Shown one piece after another: positions 16,900-26,349 of a stretch of DNA of 64,000 nucleotides. The notes beneath the pieces are model-generated. The model had not been told where the DNA came from. It ran no database searches and was given only the letters and a program-made list of their open reading frames with translations. The position numbers and the translations under genes were made by a program. Numbering within the stretch: position 1 is the first letter of the stretch; the number at the start of each line of letters is the position of its first letter. The stretch comes from Maribacter_C sp964554895. Lineage in GTDB: Bacteria > Bacteroidota > Bacteroidia > Flavobacteriales > Flavobacteriaceae. The DNA lies in assembly GCA_964554895.1 (NCBI GenBank), contig CAZKQM010000002.1, forward strand, positions 1-64,000, read 5' to 3'.

Positions 16900-17895
16900 A
16901 TGGAAAATATGGTCAGATGGGGCATTGTTGGACCCGGAAAAATTGCAAAAAGTTTTGCTGAAGATCTTCAATTAGTTGAAGACGGACGACTTAACGCAGT
17001 AGCTTCACGAAGTAAAGATCGAGCTAAACAATTTGCAAAAGAATATAATGCACCCTATTTTTTTGGTTCTTATGATGCGCTTTTTAAATCTGATATAGTT
17101 GATGTTATTTACATTGCTACCCCTCATGATTCACATTATGAATTGACTCTTAAAGCCTTAAATCATGGTAAAGCAGTGCTTTGTGAAAAACCCATGGGCA
17201 TCAACAAAAAGGAAGTGGAGCAAATGGTAAAAGCTGCAAAAGAAAATAAGATGTTCTTAATGGAAGGACTTTGGAGTAGGTTTAACCCAGCCATTCAAAA
17301 AGTTAAACAATTAGTAGACCAAGGCGAAATAGGAAATTTAGAGTACCTACATGCTGACTTTGCTTTTCATGCACTTGATAGAGATGAAAAAGGAAGATTG
17401 CTAAACCTAAATTTAGCAGGAGGTTCACTACTTGATATAGGAATATATCCCATATTCCTTTCCTATTTGTTATTAGGTATGCCTAAAGCCATTAAAGCAA
17501 GTTCAAGATTTTATAAAACCGGTGTTGAAATTCAGACTTCTATGATTTTTGAATATGATAATGCGCAATCAATTTTATATAGTGGTCTAACTTCTAAAAG
17601 TGAAATGAGAGCTGAGATTTCAGGTCAACTGGGATCTTTGTTTTTGAAACCCAGATGGCATGAATCAGATGGTTATACGAATGAGCAAGATGGCAAAGCA
17701 ATAGAAATTGACCTTCCAAAAAGTGGGCTTGGGTATGTGCATGAAATTGAAGAAGTACATCAATGCATAAAAAATAACAAGCTTCAAAGTTCTTTATGGA
17801 GCCATCAAAATAGTCTTGATTTAATAACATTGTTAGATACGGTTAGAAGAGAAACAGGCATTACTTTTCCTTTCGAAGAACAAAAAAATATTTAA
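16900..17895 (+). CDS. Gfo/Idh/MocA family oxidoreductase
   Basis: A 331-residue NAD(P)-dependent oxidoreductase. The N-terminal Rossmann fold has WGIVGPGKIAKSF at residues 7-19, and the family's CEKPMGI motif carries the catalytic Lys. The C-terminal alpha/beta domain includes LLDIGIYPIFLSYLL, matching the DxGxY pattern. The best resemblance is to dihydrodiol dehydrogenase-like sugar or aldose oxidoreductases. Substrate unknown. It is divergent from the carboxylase beta gene with 72 bp between. Confidence 0.87.
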   Translation: MENMVRWGIVGPGKIAKSFAEDLQLVEDGRLNAVASRSKDRAKQFAKEYNAPYFFGSYDALFKSDIVDVIYIATPHDSHYELTLKALNHGKAVLCEKPMGINKKEVEQMVKAAKENKMFLMEGLWSRFNPAIQKVKQLVDQGEIGNLEYLHADFAFHALDRDEKGRLLNLNLAGGSLLDIGIYPIFLSYLLLGMPKAIKASSRFYKTGVEIQTSMIFEYDNAQSILYSGLTSKSEMRAEISGQLGSLFLKPRWHESDGYTNEQDGKAIEIDLPKSGLGYVHEIEEVHQCIKNNKLQSSLWSHQNSLDLITLLDTVRRETGITFPFEEQKNI

Positions 17896-17962
17896 CGATT
17901 ATCATTCATTGATTTTTACGATATTTGACACCACCGAACTATCAACCTAAAAACCATTAATC

Positions 17963-18145
17963 ATGGCAATGAATAAAAACACAGTACTCAGTTGGGCAAC
18001 TTTAATTATGATTATTGTTGGTCTTGGCTTAATAGCGCTCGGGGCTTTTAGATATCATGAAGTAGCGGGCTATGGCTTTGCAGCTGTAGGAGTAGGTTTT
18101 TTTGCTATCGCTTGGGTTTTCAATGCCCTCAAGGGAAGAGTTTAA
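17963..18145 (+). CDS. Small CAL67264-family membrane protein
   Basis: A 60-residue protein with two hydrophobic helices (about 9-27 and 33-53) and a basic C terminus. The composition and pattern (VLSWATLIMIIVGLGLIALG) match the small flavobacterial family known as CAL67264. It lies 51 bp before ettA on the same strand. Function unknown. Confidence 0.75.
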   Translation: MAMNKNTVLSWATLIMIIVGLGLIALGAFRYHEVAGYGFAAVGVGFFAIAWVFNALKGRV

Positions 18146-18196
18146 AAAGCCTAAGAGTTTTAATTTCCATTATCCAGAACCTAACAAATTATACTT

Positions 18197-19888
18197 ATGT
18201 CTGACGATAAGAAAGTCATTTTCTCAATGTCTGGTGTTACCAAGACCTTCAAAACAGCCAATACACCGGTGCTCAAAAATATTTATTTAAGCTTTTTTTA
18301 CGGAGCTAAAATTGGAATTTTAGGTTTAAACGGTTCTGGTAAATCTACCCTTTTAAAGATTATTGCGGGTGTAGATAAAAATTATCAAGGGGATGTTGTT
18401 TTTTCTCCGGGATATAAGGTAGGTTATCTTGAACAAGAACCGCAATTAGATGAAAACAAAACGGTTTTAGAAGTTGTTAAAGAAGGCGTAGCCGAAACCG
18501 TTGCCATTTTAGATGAGTACAATAAAATAAATGACATGTTTGGTTTGCCAGAAGTCTATGAGGATGCTGATAAGATGCAAAAACTTATGGACAAGCAAGC
18601 GGGTTTACAAGATCAGATAGATGCCCTAAATGCGTGGGAACTAGATACTAAACTTGAAATCGCTATGGATGCCTTGCGCACCCCTGATTCTGATAAAAAA
18701 ATTGGGGTTTTATCGGGTGGAGAAAGACGGCGTGTTGCGCTGTGTAGATTATTATTGCAAGAACCTGAAATATTACTACTTGATGAACCTACCAACCATT
18801 TAGATGCAGAGTCAGTACATTGGTTAGAACATCATTTAGCACAATACAAAGGCACCGTTATTGCTGTTACTCATGATCGTTATTTCTTAGATAATGTAGC
18901 TGGTTGGATTCTTGAACTCGATAGAGGAGAGGGCATACCTTGGAAAGGAAATTATTCAAGTTGGTTAGATCAAAAATCAAAACGCTTAGCACAAGAAAAT
19001 AAACAAGCCTCTAAACGTCAAAAAACTTTAGAACGTGAGCTTGATTGGGTTCGTCAAGGTGCCAAGGGGCGTCAAACAAAGCAAAAGGCACGTTTGAAGA
19101 ATTATGACAAATTGATGAGTCAGGATCAAAAACAACTTGATGAAAAATTAGAAATATACATTCCCAATGGTCCAAGATTGGGTACTAATGTTATTGAATG
19201 TACAGGGGTTAGTAAAGGCTTTGACGACAAGCTCTTGTATGAAGATTTAAACTTCAATTTACCACAAGCAGGTATTGTTGGTGTTATTGGTCCCAATGGT
19301 GCAGGTAAGACCACCATATTCAGAATGATTATGGGCGAGCAACAACCTGATAAAGGGGAGTTTAAAGTGGGCGATACTGCCAAAATAGCCTATGTTGATC
19401 AGAGTCATTCAAATATAGACCCTGATAAAACTATTTGGCAGAATTTTAGTGACGAACAAGAACTGGTTATGATGGGTGGCAGACAAGTTAATTCTAGGGC
19501 TTATTTGAGTCGTTTTAATTTTTCAGGCAGTGAGCAAAATAAAAAAGTGAATATGCTATCAGGGGGCGAAAGAAACCGTTTGCACTTGGCAATGACCCTA
19601 AAAGAAGAAGGTAATGTATTGCTGCTTGATGAACCCACTAATGATTTAGATGTCAATACTTTACGAGCATTGGAAGAAGGGCTTGAAAACTTCGCAGGTT
19701 GCGCTGTGGTTATTTCACATGATCGTTGGTTTTTAGATCGTATTTGTACCCATATACTATCTTTTGAAGGAGATTCACAAGTATACTTTTTTGAAGGTTC
19801 TTTTTCTGATTATGAAGAGAATAAGAAAAAACGTTTAGGCGGCGATTTGATTCCGAAAAGAATCAAATACAAAAAACTTATTCGTTAA
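18197..19888 (+). CDS. ettA: Energy-dependent translational throttle protein EttA (ABC-F)
   Basis: A 563-residue ABC-F ATPase with two nucleotide-binding domains and no membrane segments. Walker A motifs are GLNGSGKST (about 42-50) and GPNGAGKTT. Signatures are LSGGERRRVAL and LSGGERNRLHL, and Walker B regions are LLLDEPTNHLD and LLLDEPTNDLD. The basic linker between the domains (REREL-like coiled segment, residues about 255-310) is the tRNA-contacting P-site motif region. EttA binds the ribosomal E site and gates early elongation according to ADP/ATP ratio. The stop codon abuts the converging GNAT pseudogene. Confidence 0.92.
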   Translation: MSDDKKVIFSMSGVTKTFKTANTPVLKNIYLSFFYGAKIGILGLNGSGKSTLLKIIAGVDKNYQGDVVFSPGYKVGYLEQEPQLDENKTVLEVVKEGVAETVAILDEYNKINDMFGLPEVYEDADKMQKLMDKQAGLQDQIDALNAWELDTKLEIAMDALRTPDSDKKIGVLSGGERRRVALCRLLLQEPEILLLDEPTNHLDAESVHWLEHHLAQYKGTVIAVTHDRYFLDNVAGWILELDRGEGIPWKGNYSSWLDQKSKRLAQENKQASKRQKTLERELDWVRQGAKGRQTKQKARLKNYDKLMSQDQKQLDEKLEIYIPNGPRLGTNVIECTGVSKGFDDKLLYEDLNFNLPQAGIVGVIGPNGAGKTTIFRMIMGEQQPDKGEFKVGDTAKIAYVDQSHSNIDPDKTIWQNFSDEQELVMMGGRQVNSRAYLSRFNFSGSEQNKKVNMLSGGERNRLHLAMTLKEEGNVLLLDEPTNDLDVNTLRALEEGLENFAGCAVVISHDRWFLDRICTHILSFEGDSQVYFFEGSFSDYEENKKKRLGGDLIPKRIKYKKLIR

Positions 19889-20365
19889 TTATTCTTTAGA
19901 ATATTTCAAATCTAATTTCATTTTCACATCACTGCGTTTATAGGGTAAGTCTTTTTCTAAGGCAATATGTTTAAATCCGTATTTTCTATAAATATGTAAT
20001 GCACTAGGCAGTTTTGTGCTCGAGTAGAGAACAAGAGCATCCCAATTACTGGTTTTGGCAAAAGAAATAGCATGCTGAAGTAATTGTTGACCAAATTTTT
20101 GACCTTGATACTCTTCTGCTATTGCCATCTTTCCCAATTCATATATAGCATCAGCATAAGGTTGTAAAGAATAACATCCTACCACTTTAGAATGCAAGGT
20201 AGCCATGAATATGAACCCCCCTTTATCTAAAACATATTTTTGACTATCATTGAGTAACTCTTTGTCTTTTTCTTCGACAAAAAAGAATTTTTCTAATCAA
20301 TTGAAATTTAAATCTCTAAAAAGATTAGCATGTTTTGGTTCGAAAGGTATAATTTTTAATGGCAT
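19889..20365 (-). pseudogene. GNAT family N-acetyltransferase interrupted by an in-frame TGA
   Basis: Reading from ATG 20365 gives 22 good residues (MPLKIIPFEPKHANLFRDL...), then TGA at 20299-20297 (codon 23). After it the same frame continues LEKFFFVEEKDKELL and runs on through the GNAT core to the stop at 19889. The total of 158 codons is normal for a small GNAT. The acetyl-CoA loop is QGQKFGQQLL, and the C-terminal fold has HIYRKYGF. In relatives of this fold a Trp (TGG) fits before LEKFF, so TGG to TGA is the simplest explanation. A downstream ATG at 20206 could give a 105-residue remnant lacking the first strand and helix. A base-call error is the main alternative. Confidence 0.8.
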
Positions 20366-20532
20366 GCTTTTGAGGAGGTTAAGGCGTTCAATGCTACTAT
20401 TTGTCAGCACTAAGCACTTAATAAATATAATTTTTTTAATTTTATAAAGTCTAAGAACAACAAAGAACCGTATATATTTTGTTGAATAAGAATAATATTC
20501 AGCTTTAATACAAGCTTTTTAATTTTAAAATT

Positions 20533-21420
20533 ATGAATGACACAAAGAACAACAATGGATTAAAAGTATTAGCTAGCCTCTTAGGAATAGTTTTACTTGG
20601 CGTTATTATCTACTCGGTAAGTCTTTACCAAGACAAAAAGAAGAATGAAATCGCTTTAACCAAAGAAAAAGATTTGGTTGTTGAAGATTTAAACAGCTTG
20701 AAGTCAGAATATGACAAAGCCATTCTTGAAAGTAATGCCACAAATGAAGAATTAGTATCTGCGCGTGATAATATTGCAAGATATATTGATTCTGTTAAAA
20801 CAATGAAAGCTGATATTTCTAATCTTTCTAGATATAGAAGACAAGTAAGTGTTTTGAAAAAAGAAAGAGAACAACTGCTAAAGCAAGTTGATTCATTACA
20901 ACGTTCGAATACACTTATTGCGATGCAACGTGATTCTACTTTTACAGAGTTAGAGAAGCAAACTGTATTCAATGATTCATTAGTTGTTCAGAATACAAAT
21001 TTAGCAGACGTTGTAGCCAAGGGTTCAGCGTTGAATCTTACTACCTTTAAGGTTGATGCTGTTAAAGAAAGAAACAGTGGTAAACTTGTATCAACTACAA
21101 GAGCTAAATCAACAGATAAATTGAAGATTTGCTTTACTGTTGCAAATAACGTTATTGCTCAGGCAGGCGACAGAGAATTCTTTTTAGAGGTTCTTGACCC
21201 TCAAGGTAATGTTTTAGGTGAAAGCTACAGTCAAACTAATGATAATGGTGGTTCAATTACCTACAGTAAAGGAACAAGCTTTTATTACGAGAATAGTAAT
21301 CTAGATGTTTGTGATTATATCAGTAAACCTGCCGGAGATTTCCAGAAAGGAAACTACATGGCTAATGTTTACGATAACAATCTTAAATTGTTAGGAAACG
21401 TTAAGTTTCAGTTGAGATAA
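20533..21420 (+). CDS. Single-span membrane protein with long coiled coil, unknown function
   Basis: A 295-residue protein. One N-terminal membrane anchor (about 10-30, VLASLLGIVLLGVIIYSVSL) is followed by a heptad-rich coiled coil to about residue 150. A globular C-terminal domain of about 130 residues follows, with beta-strand character and a FFLEVLDPQGNVLGES segment. The codon pattern and the strong terminator suggest steady expression. Similar flavobacterial proteins are sometimes labelled chromosome-partitioning proteins, but nothing here supports that. Function not recognised. Confidence 0.75.
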   Translation: MNDTKNNNGLKVLASLLGIVLLGVIIYSVSLYQDKKKNEIALTKEKDLVVEDLNSLKSEYDKAILESNATNEELVSARDNIARYIDSVKTMKADISNLSRYRRQVSVLKKEREQLLKQVDSLQRSNTLIAMQRDSTFTELEKQTVFNDSLVVQNTNLADVVAKGSALNLTTFKVDAVKERNSGKLVSTTRAKSTDKLKICFTVANNVIAQAGDREFFLEVLDPQGNVLGESYSQTNDNGGSITYSKGTSFYYENSNLDVCDYISKPAGDFQKGNYMANVYDNNLKLLGNVKFQLR

Positions 21421-21444
21421 CGAAACACTTTTATTCATATAACT

Positions 21445-21478
21445 AAAAAAGGATCAATTTTCATTGATCCTTTTTTTT
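21445..21478. terminator. Bidirectional terminator between the coiled-coil gene and fumC
   Basis: AAAAAAGGATCAA pairs with TTGATCCTTTTTT around a 6-base loop. A on one side and T on the other let it end both converging genes. Confidence 0.9.
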
Positions 21479-21496
21479 GTGCTATTATGAAAATTC

Positions 21497-22894
21497 TTAT
21501 TGTAACGACCCAACCATATTTTCTGGTTTTACCCAAGCATCATATTCATCAGCCGTAACATAACCTAAGTTAATGGCTTCTGTTTTTAAGGTTGTTCCGT
21601 TTTTATGAGCAGTATTGGCTATTTCAGCTGCTTTATAGTAGCCTATTTTGGTATTCAAAGCCGTAACTAACATTAATGAATTATTCAATAATTCTTTAAT
21701 TACTTCGTGATTAGGCTCAATGCCATCTGCACAATTTTCATTAAAACTATCGCATGCATTACCAATAAGTTCTGCCGATTGTAAAATGTTAGCCGCCATC
21801 ATTGGTTTAAATACATTTAGCTCATAATGGCCTTGTGTTCCTCCAACGCTTATTGCCACATCATTACCAATTACTTGAGCACATACCATTGTCAATGCCT
21901 CACATTGGGTAGGGTTTACTTTGCCTGGCATAATTGAACTACCTGGTTCATTTGCTGGTATAATAATTTCGCCAATTCCTGATCTAGGACCTGAAGCCAT
22001 CATTCGAATATCATTCGCTATTTTATTTAATGACACCGCTAATTGTTTTAAAGCGGCATGACTTTCAACAATAGCATCATGAGCGGCCAGGGCTTCAAAT
22101 TTATTGTTCGCTGTAACAAAAGGTAAATCAGTAAATTCAGCAATGTACTTTGCCACCAAAACATCGTATCCTTTTGGTGTATTTAAACCCGTACCTACTG
22201 CCGTACCGCCAAGCGCTAATTCACTTAGGTGGTCTAATGAATTGTTTAAAGCTTTGAGGCCATGGTTTAACTGAGAAACATAACCAGAAAATTCTTGACC
22301 CAGCGTAAGTGGGGTAGCGTCCATCAAATGGGTACGCCCAATTTTTACCACATTTTTAAAATCTTTCGCTTTCTTCTCTAATGTATTTCTTAAGGCTGTA
22401 ACCCCCGGAATAGTTACTTCAACTATTTTTTTATAGGCAGCAATATGCATTCCTGTAGGAAAGGTATCATTAGAGCTCTGCGATTTATTTACATCATCAT
22501 TTGGTTGAATCGTTTTTTCGCCTTCACCTATTTTTTTTCCTGCAATTTCATGTGCTCTGTTCGCAATCACTTCGTTTACATTCATGTTGCTTTGCGTACC
22601 AGAACCTGTTTGCCATATTACCAATGGAAATTGGTCATCATGCTTGCCGGCTAAAATTTCATCACATACAGCTGCAATCAAATCGCGTTTATCGGCTGCT
22701 AAAACTCCGAGTTCACAATTGGTGTAAGCGGCGGCTTTTTTCAAAAAAGCAAATCCGTAAACTACATCTAGAGGCATTGAACCCGCAGGACCTATTTTAA
22801 AGTTATTTCTTGAACGTTCAGTTTGCGCACCCCAGTATTTATCTGAAGGTACCTGAACCTTACCCATCGTATCTTTTTCTATTCTAAAACTCAT
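21497..22894 (-). CDS. fumC: Class II fumarate hydratase
   Basis: A 465-residue fumarase converting fumarate to malate in the TCA cycle, active as a homotetramer. The signature GSSIMPGKVNP (about residues 315-325) carries the catalytic loop, and TGSGTQSNMNVNEVIANRA and the GRTHLMDATP region with the catalytic His are intact. The length equals the family norm, and class II enzymes need no iron-sulfur cluster. CAAAGTTA at 22916-22923 reads TAACTTTG on this strand, a fair -7 box. Confidence 0.95.
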   Translation of the reverse strand: MSFRIEKDTMGKVQVPSDKYWGAQTERSRNNFKIGPAGSMPLDVVYGFAFLKKAAAYTNCELGVLAADKRDLIAAVCDEILAGKHDDQFPLVIWQTGSGTQSNMNVNEVIANRAHEIAGKKIGEGEKTIQPNDDVNKSQSSNDTFPTGMHIAAYKKIVEVTIPGVTALRNTLEKKAKDFKNVVKIGRTHLMDATPLTLGQEFSGYVSQLNHGLKALNNSLDHLSELALGGTAVGTGLNTPKGYDVLVAKYIAEFTDLPFVTANNKFEALAAHDAIVESHAALKQLAVSLNKIANDIRMMASGPRSGIGEIIIPANEPGSSIMPGKVNPTQCEALTMVCAQVIGNDVAISVGGTQGHYELNVFKPMMAANILQSAELIGNACDSFNENCADGIEPNHEVIKELLNNSLMLVTALNTKIGYYKAAEIANTAHKNGTTLKTEAINLGYVTADEYDAWVKPENMVGSLQ

Positions 22895-22979
22895 TACTAT
22901 TATTTTTGACTACTACAAAGTTAGCGGTTTACATTATTTTTTAGATGAGACACCAAATAATTATTTTTTTGACATTTGA

Positions 22980-23012
22980 TTTGTAGTATATATTCTTTTA
23001 AAAGTATCTTTG
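22980..23012 (+). promoter_or_regulatory. Bacteroidota housekeeping promoter (TTTG-N21-TATCTTTG)
   Basis: TTTG at 22980-22983 and TATCTTTG at 23005-23012 are separated by 21 bp, fitting the phylum's -33/-7 arrangement. The start codon of the small membrane gene follows 20 bases later. Confidence 0.6.
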
Positions 23013-23032
23013 TACAAGAAAATATTTTATTT

Positions 23033-23206
23033 ATGTTCGAATTCGACCAATATTTAGGCTTTTTAGCATTCTTAACCATTCTAACGATAGGTTTTTGGCT
23101 GATGATATTTTTGTTGACTTTTGTGGTTCCTTATTGGTTGTTTGGTAACATTCGAGAATTGTTAAAAGAAAAGCACGATAAGAAAAAAGCCGAACGAAAT
23201 TCATAG
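23033..23206 (+). CDS. Small membrane protein, unknown function
   Basis: A 57-residue protein starting at ATG 23033 (MFEFDQYLG). It has one long or two short hydrophobic helices over residues 9-40 and a highly charged Lys/Glu C terminus (ELLKEKHDKKKAERNS). It has its own good promoter and a strong terminator, which supports it being a real gene. Family not recognised. Confidence 0.65.
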   Translation: MFEFDQYLGFLAFLTILTIGFWLMIFLLTFVVPYWLFGNIRELLKEKHDKKKAERNS

Positions 23207-23212
23207 AGAAAC

Positions 23213-23244
23213 AAAAAACCGCTTGAAACTTCAAGCGGTTTTTT
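23213..23244. terminator. Bidirectional terminator
   Basis: AAAAAACCGCTTGA pairs perfectly with TCAAGCGGTTTTTT around an AACT loop, between the converging small membrane gene and the TonB-dependent receptor. Confidence 0.92.
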
Positions 23245-23265
23245 ATTTATAATCATTATTCAAAA

Positions 23266-25710
23266 TCATTGTTCTTCAAAATCGCCATCTTCGCCGCCAC
23301 CGCCTTGTCTACCTCTTTCTCTTTTCTTTTGTTGATTAAAGCGATAGGTAAACGATAGATTAATACTTCTAACCCTTCTTTGAAATTCGCTGTCGTTCAA
23401 AAAGAAATCTGTAAAAGTTTCAGATATTCTCTTTCTACTGTTAAACACATCACTAATGTTAAGCGATAAAGATGCTTTTTCATCAAATAAATCTTTACTA
23501 AATGCTAAACTTAATGAGGCAATACCTTTGCTTCTTGACTGGGCAGTTTCTCTTGGTCCGCGATAGAAGAAACGGGTTTGCCAATCAATATCATTAAATA
23601 AAGTAATCTTATTGTTGAAACGAATAAACCAACTTATGTTTTCAGCATCAAAATTCTGACCATTAAAATCGCCACGTGTAATAACGTTGAATAAATTAAA
23701 ATTTCCGTTGACGTTCCACTTTTTACTCGGTCTATAACTGGTAGTGAATTCAAAACCATAACGATCATTCTTAGCTAAGTTTACTGGCGTTCTTCTTAAA
23801 ATACTAACCTGTTGTCCATCAAAAACGGTATCCTCGCCCGTATCTTCAGTGATAAAGGTAATTACATCAGTAGCTCTTTGAAAGTAGACTGAACCGTTTA
23901 GAGTTAGCTTTTTAAATCGGTTTAAATAGCCTAAATCCACCTGATTACTAAAAGAGGGTGTTAGTTTAGGGTTTCCTTGAAACAAGTTTGTCGGACTTGA
24001 TCTTGAAGGAAAAGGATTTAAGAAAAAAGATCGCGGTCGGCGTAAACGTCTATTGTATCCAAATGTAAAACTTTCATTTTCGGTTATTTCATAATTTAAA
24101 TTCAAAGTTGGAAAAAGGCCATCAAAATTATTTCTTGAAAAATCATTGCTTTCAATTTGGTTAATTATTAATTGTGTTGCTTCATAACGCAAGCCTGCCA
24201 AGTACGAAAATTTATTGATTTTACTTCCAAATTGAGTGTATACGGCGTTAATAGTTTCTTTGTAATTCAGCAAATTACTAGGATCAGTAATACCTAAAAC
24301 ATCAATTGTAGGTTGAATGAAAACCACATCGTAGTCAGTTTCTAAATTGTTAAAGTCTCCGCGATATCCAAATTCAAATTGATGATTTTCTCCTATGGGT
24401 AAAACATAGTCCGTCTGCAAGAATACACGCCTTTGATCTTCAGCTGTGCGCAATCTTTCGCTATCAAAATTATTTTGTTGTATCAATGAGGCTTCAACTT
24501 CTTCACTGTTTTCTAACTGAAAGGCAAAGGTCAGTTTATGCCCAGAATCATTGAATTTTTTATCATAGTTAAAAGAGTATTGAATTGTTTCATCATCTTC
24601 TGTTTCGTCATCAAATCGAAAACCACTAGTCAAATTTAAATCAATATCTTGTTGTGAAAAGTTGTTCGTTGTTTCATTGCCATTATCTGAACTTCTAATA
24701 AAAATACTTTGGGTTATTGATGAGGTTTCATTGACATACCATTCAATACCTACATTCGCATTTATTCCTTTTCTCAAGCGAACGCTTTCAGAAGTTTCAG
24801 TAATACTATTTGTAAAGTTTCCGTTTTGATCAAAAAACTGTGAATTATTGAAGGTATTACCTGGCGACTCTCTATAATTATACCCAGAATTGGTAAATAG
24901 GTTAACATCGCCTGTTCGGTAATTTAAATTGCCGTTAACTCCTAATCTGGTTGGATGTCCCGCATTAAGGGTAAGTGCACCATTAAGACCACTTAATTTG
25001 CTGCGTCTTAATATAATATTTATAATTCCTCCGGAGCCTTCAGCATCATATCGAGCAGAGGGCGACGTGATCACTTCAACCCTCTCAATTGATTCAGCAG
25101 GAAGTTGTTGCAGCGCCTCGGTTGAATTTAGGCCTGTGATAGCAGAAGGTTTGCCATCAATTAAAATTCGCACATCGTTGTTACCTCTTAATTGCACATT
25201 ACCTTCAACATCTACTGAGACAGAAGGCACGTTGTCAAGAACATCACTTACGGTGCCGCCACTTACAGTAAGGTCTTTACCAACGTTATATATTTTTTTA
25301 TCAAGGCGAATCTCAACGGTGGTTTTTTCAGCAATAACCTCAACGCCCTCTAGTTGTTCGGTATCGGGAGTTAGTTTAATAACCCCTAAATCTGTAGCTT
25401 GGCGAAATATTTGTTCTTTAAGTTCAAAGGTTTTATAAGATAAGTATTCAACACGAACCTTATAGCGACCAGGAAAAACTTCTACCTTAAATTTACCAGA
25501 TTCATCAGTTATACCACCAGTTAATCTATTTGAATTTCTAAGACTTTGTAAAACCAAAGTCGCATATTCTAAGGGTTGTCCGGTTTCACTATCGAGTACT
25601 TGACCTGTTATAATAACTGGCGCGGGTCTTTCTCCTCCACGGTCTTGCGGTCGTTGACCAAAACTTGTTAATGTTATTAAGAATAAGGCAAGAGTAAGGA
25701 GTTTATGCAT
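23266..25710 (-). CDS. TonB-dependent receptor, OMP_b-brl_3 type
   Basis: An 814-residue outer-membrane protein. It has a signal peptide ending near LTSFGQ, a CarboxypepD_reg-like domain (about 30-115), a plug domain (about 125-225, with VSVDVEGNVQLRGNNDVRI and the GSGGIINIIL plug end), then a 22-strand-type beta-barrel (OMP_b-brl_3 family). The tail after the last barrel strand (SFTYRFN) is a charged Gly/Arg/Glu-rich extension. The ligand is unknown. Members of this type are often linked to peptide or metal uptake. It starts 2 bases after the stop of the small exported gene upstream, so the two are cotranscribed. Confidence 0.9.
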   Translation of the reverse strand: MHKLLTLALFLITLTSFGQRPQDRGGERPAPVIITGQVLDSETGQPLEYATLVLQSLRNSNRLTGGITDESGKFKVEVFPGRYKVRVEYLSYKTFELKEQIFRQATDLGVIKLTPDTEQLEGVEVIAEKTTVEIRLDKKIYNVGKDLTVSGGTVSDVLDNVPSVSVDVEGNVQLRGNNDVRILIDGKPSAITGLNSTEALQQLPAESIERVEVITSPSARYDAEGSGGIINIILRRSKLSGLNGALTLNAGHPTRLGVNGNLNYRTGDVNLFTNSGYNYRESPGNTFNNSQFFDQNGNFTNSITETSESVRLRKGINANVGIEWYVNETSSITQSIFIRSSDNGNETTNNFSQQDIDLNLTSGFRFDDETEDDETIQYSFNYDKKFNDSGHKLTFAFQLENSEEVEASLIQQNNFDSERLRTAEDQRRVFLQTDYVLPIGENHQFEFGYRGDFNNLETDYDVVFIQPTIDVLGITDPSNLLNYKETINAVYTQFGSKINKFSYLAGLRYEATQLIINQIESNDFSRNNFDGLFPTLNLNYEITENESFTFGYNRRLRRPRSFFLNPFPSRSSPTNLFQGNPKLTPSFSNQVDLGYLNRFKKLTLNGSVYFQRATDVITFITEDTGEDTVFDGQQVSILRRTPVNLAKNDRYGFEFTTSYRPSKKWNVNGNFNLFNVITRGDFNGQNFDAENISWFIRFNNKITLFNDIDWQTRFFYRGPRETAQSRSKGIASLSLAFSKDLFDEKASLSLNISDVFNSRKRISETFTDFFLNDSEFQRRVRSINLSFTYRFNQQKKRERGRQGGGGEDGDFEEQ

Positions 25711-25712
25711 AG

Positions 25713-26210
25713 CTAATTTTTAGTTTTCTTCTTCTTTTTCTTCTTCCTTTTTTCTTCTTTTTTCTTGTCTCTTAATAATTGTCCTACGCCATCTTCTCTC
25801 ATTTTAAGAAAGGTTTCATACTTTTCATTTGGCAGGCTAGCTTTTAATTCTTCATCTTGCCTTTCAGCAATTTTTTTAAAAGTTTCCCTCATTTTTTCTG
25901 GCGGAAGCTCTAATATTTGTGCCTCAATACGTTCTTGCACGTATTTTTTTAGAATACTACTCATAATGGCTGTTTCAAAATCATCAAGTTCTAAAGCGGC
26001 AATGAGTTTTGGCATTTCTGCATCAACAAGTTCATCAGCTGTTTTAGGTTTTGGCGGTTCAGGTGGGGTTTCAGCTTGTGGTAATCTTGGTCGACCGGTA
26101 GGTCCACCACGATTGGAACCGTAACCTCTATTGCCAAATTGTGCTTGCGTTTCACTATAAGCAAAGAGTACAATCAAAAGTGTGATGAGATATTTAATTT
26201 GCGTTTTCAT
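25713..26210 (-). CDS. Small exported protein with poly-Lys tail, partner of the TonB receptor
   Basis: A 165-residue protein with a signal peptide ending near SETQAQ, a short Gly/Arg/Pro-rich segment (NRGYGSNRGG, then PPEPPKPK), and a helical region of about 90 residues with a Spy/CpxP-like feel (KMRETFKKIAERQDEELK). It ends in a run of lysines. It lies first in the unit with the TonB-dependent receptor, 2 bases upstream. Function not established. The lysine tail suggests contact with an acidic surface such as LPS. Confidence 0.7.
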   Translation of the reverse strand: MKTQIKYLITLLIVLFAYSETQAQFGNRGYGSNRGGPTGRPRLPQAETPPEPPKPKTADELVDAEMPKLIAALELDDFETAIMSSILKKYVQERIEAQILELPPEKMRETFKKIAERQDEELKASLPNEKYETFLKMREDGVGQLLRDKKKEEKRKKKKKKKTKN

Positions 26211-26349
26211 AATATATCCGTTTAATTGACTAAAAATTTATAGAAAGGTTTAATCTAAATTTGTGTTTTTTTTATAACGCAACAAATGTACCGAATTCTT
26301 CAAATCATTAAGAACCTATTTGTTTGATTTTTAGAGCTTTTTGATTCTT

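Noticed and set aside
20250..20447. A 65-codon plus-strand frame over the start of the broken GNAT gene
   Set aside because: The minus strand encodes a clear GNAT N terminus here, so the plus-strand frame is incidental.
24929..25438. A 169-codon plus-strand frame inside the TonB receptor gene
   Set aside because: It is antisense to the plug and regulatory domains, has a Ser/Pro/Leu-rich composition typical of shadows and has no start context.
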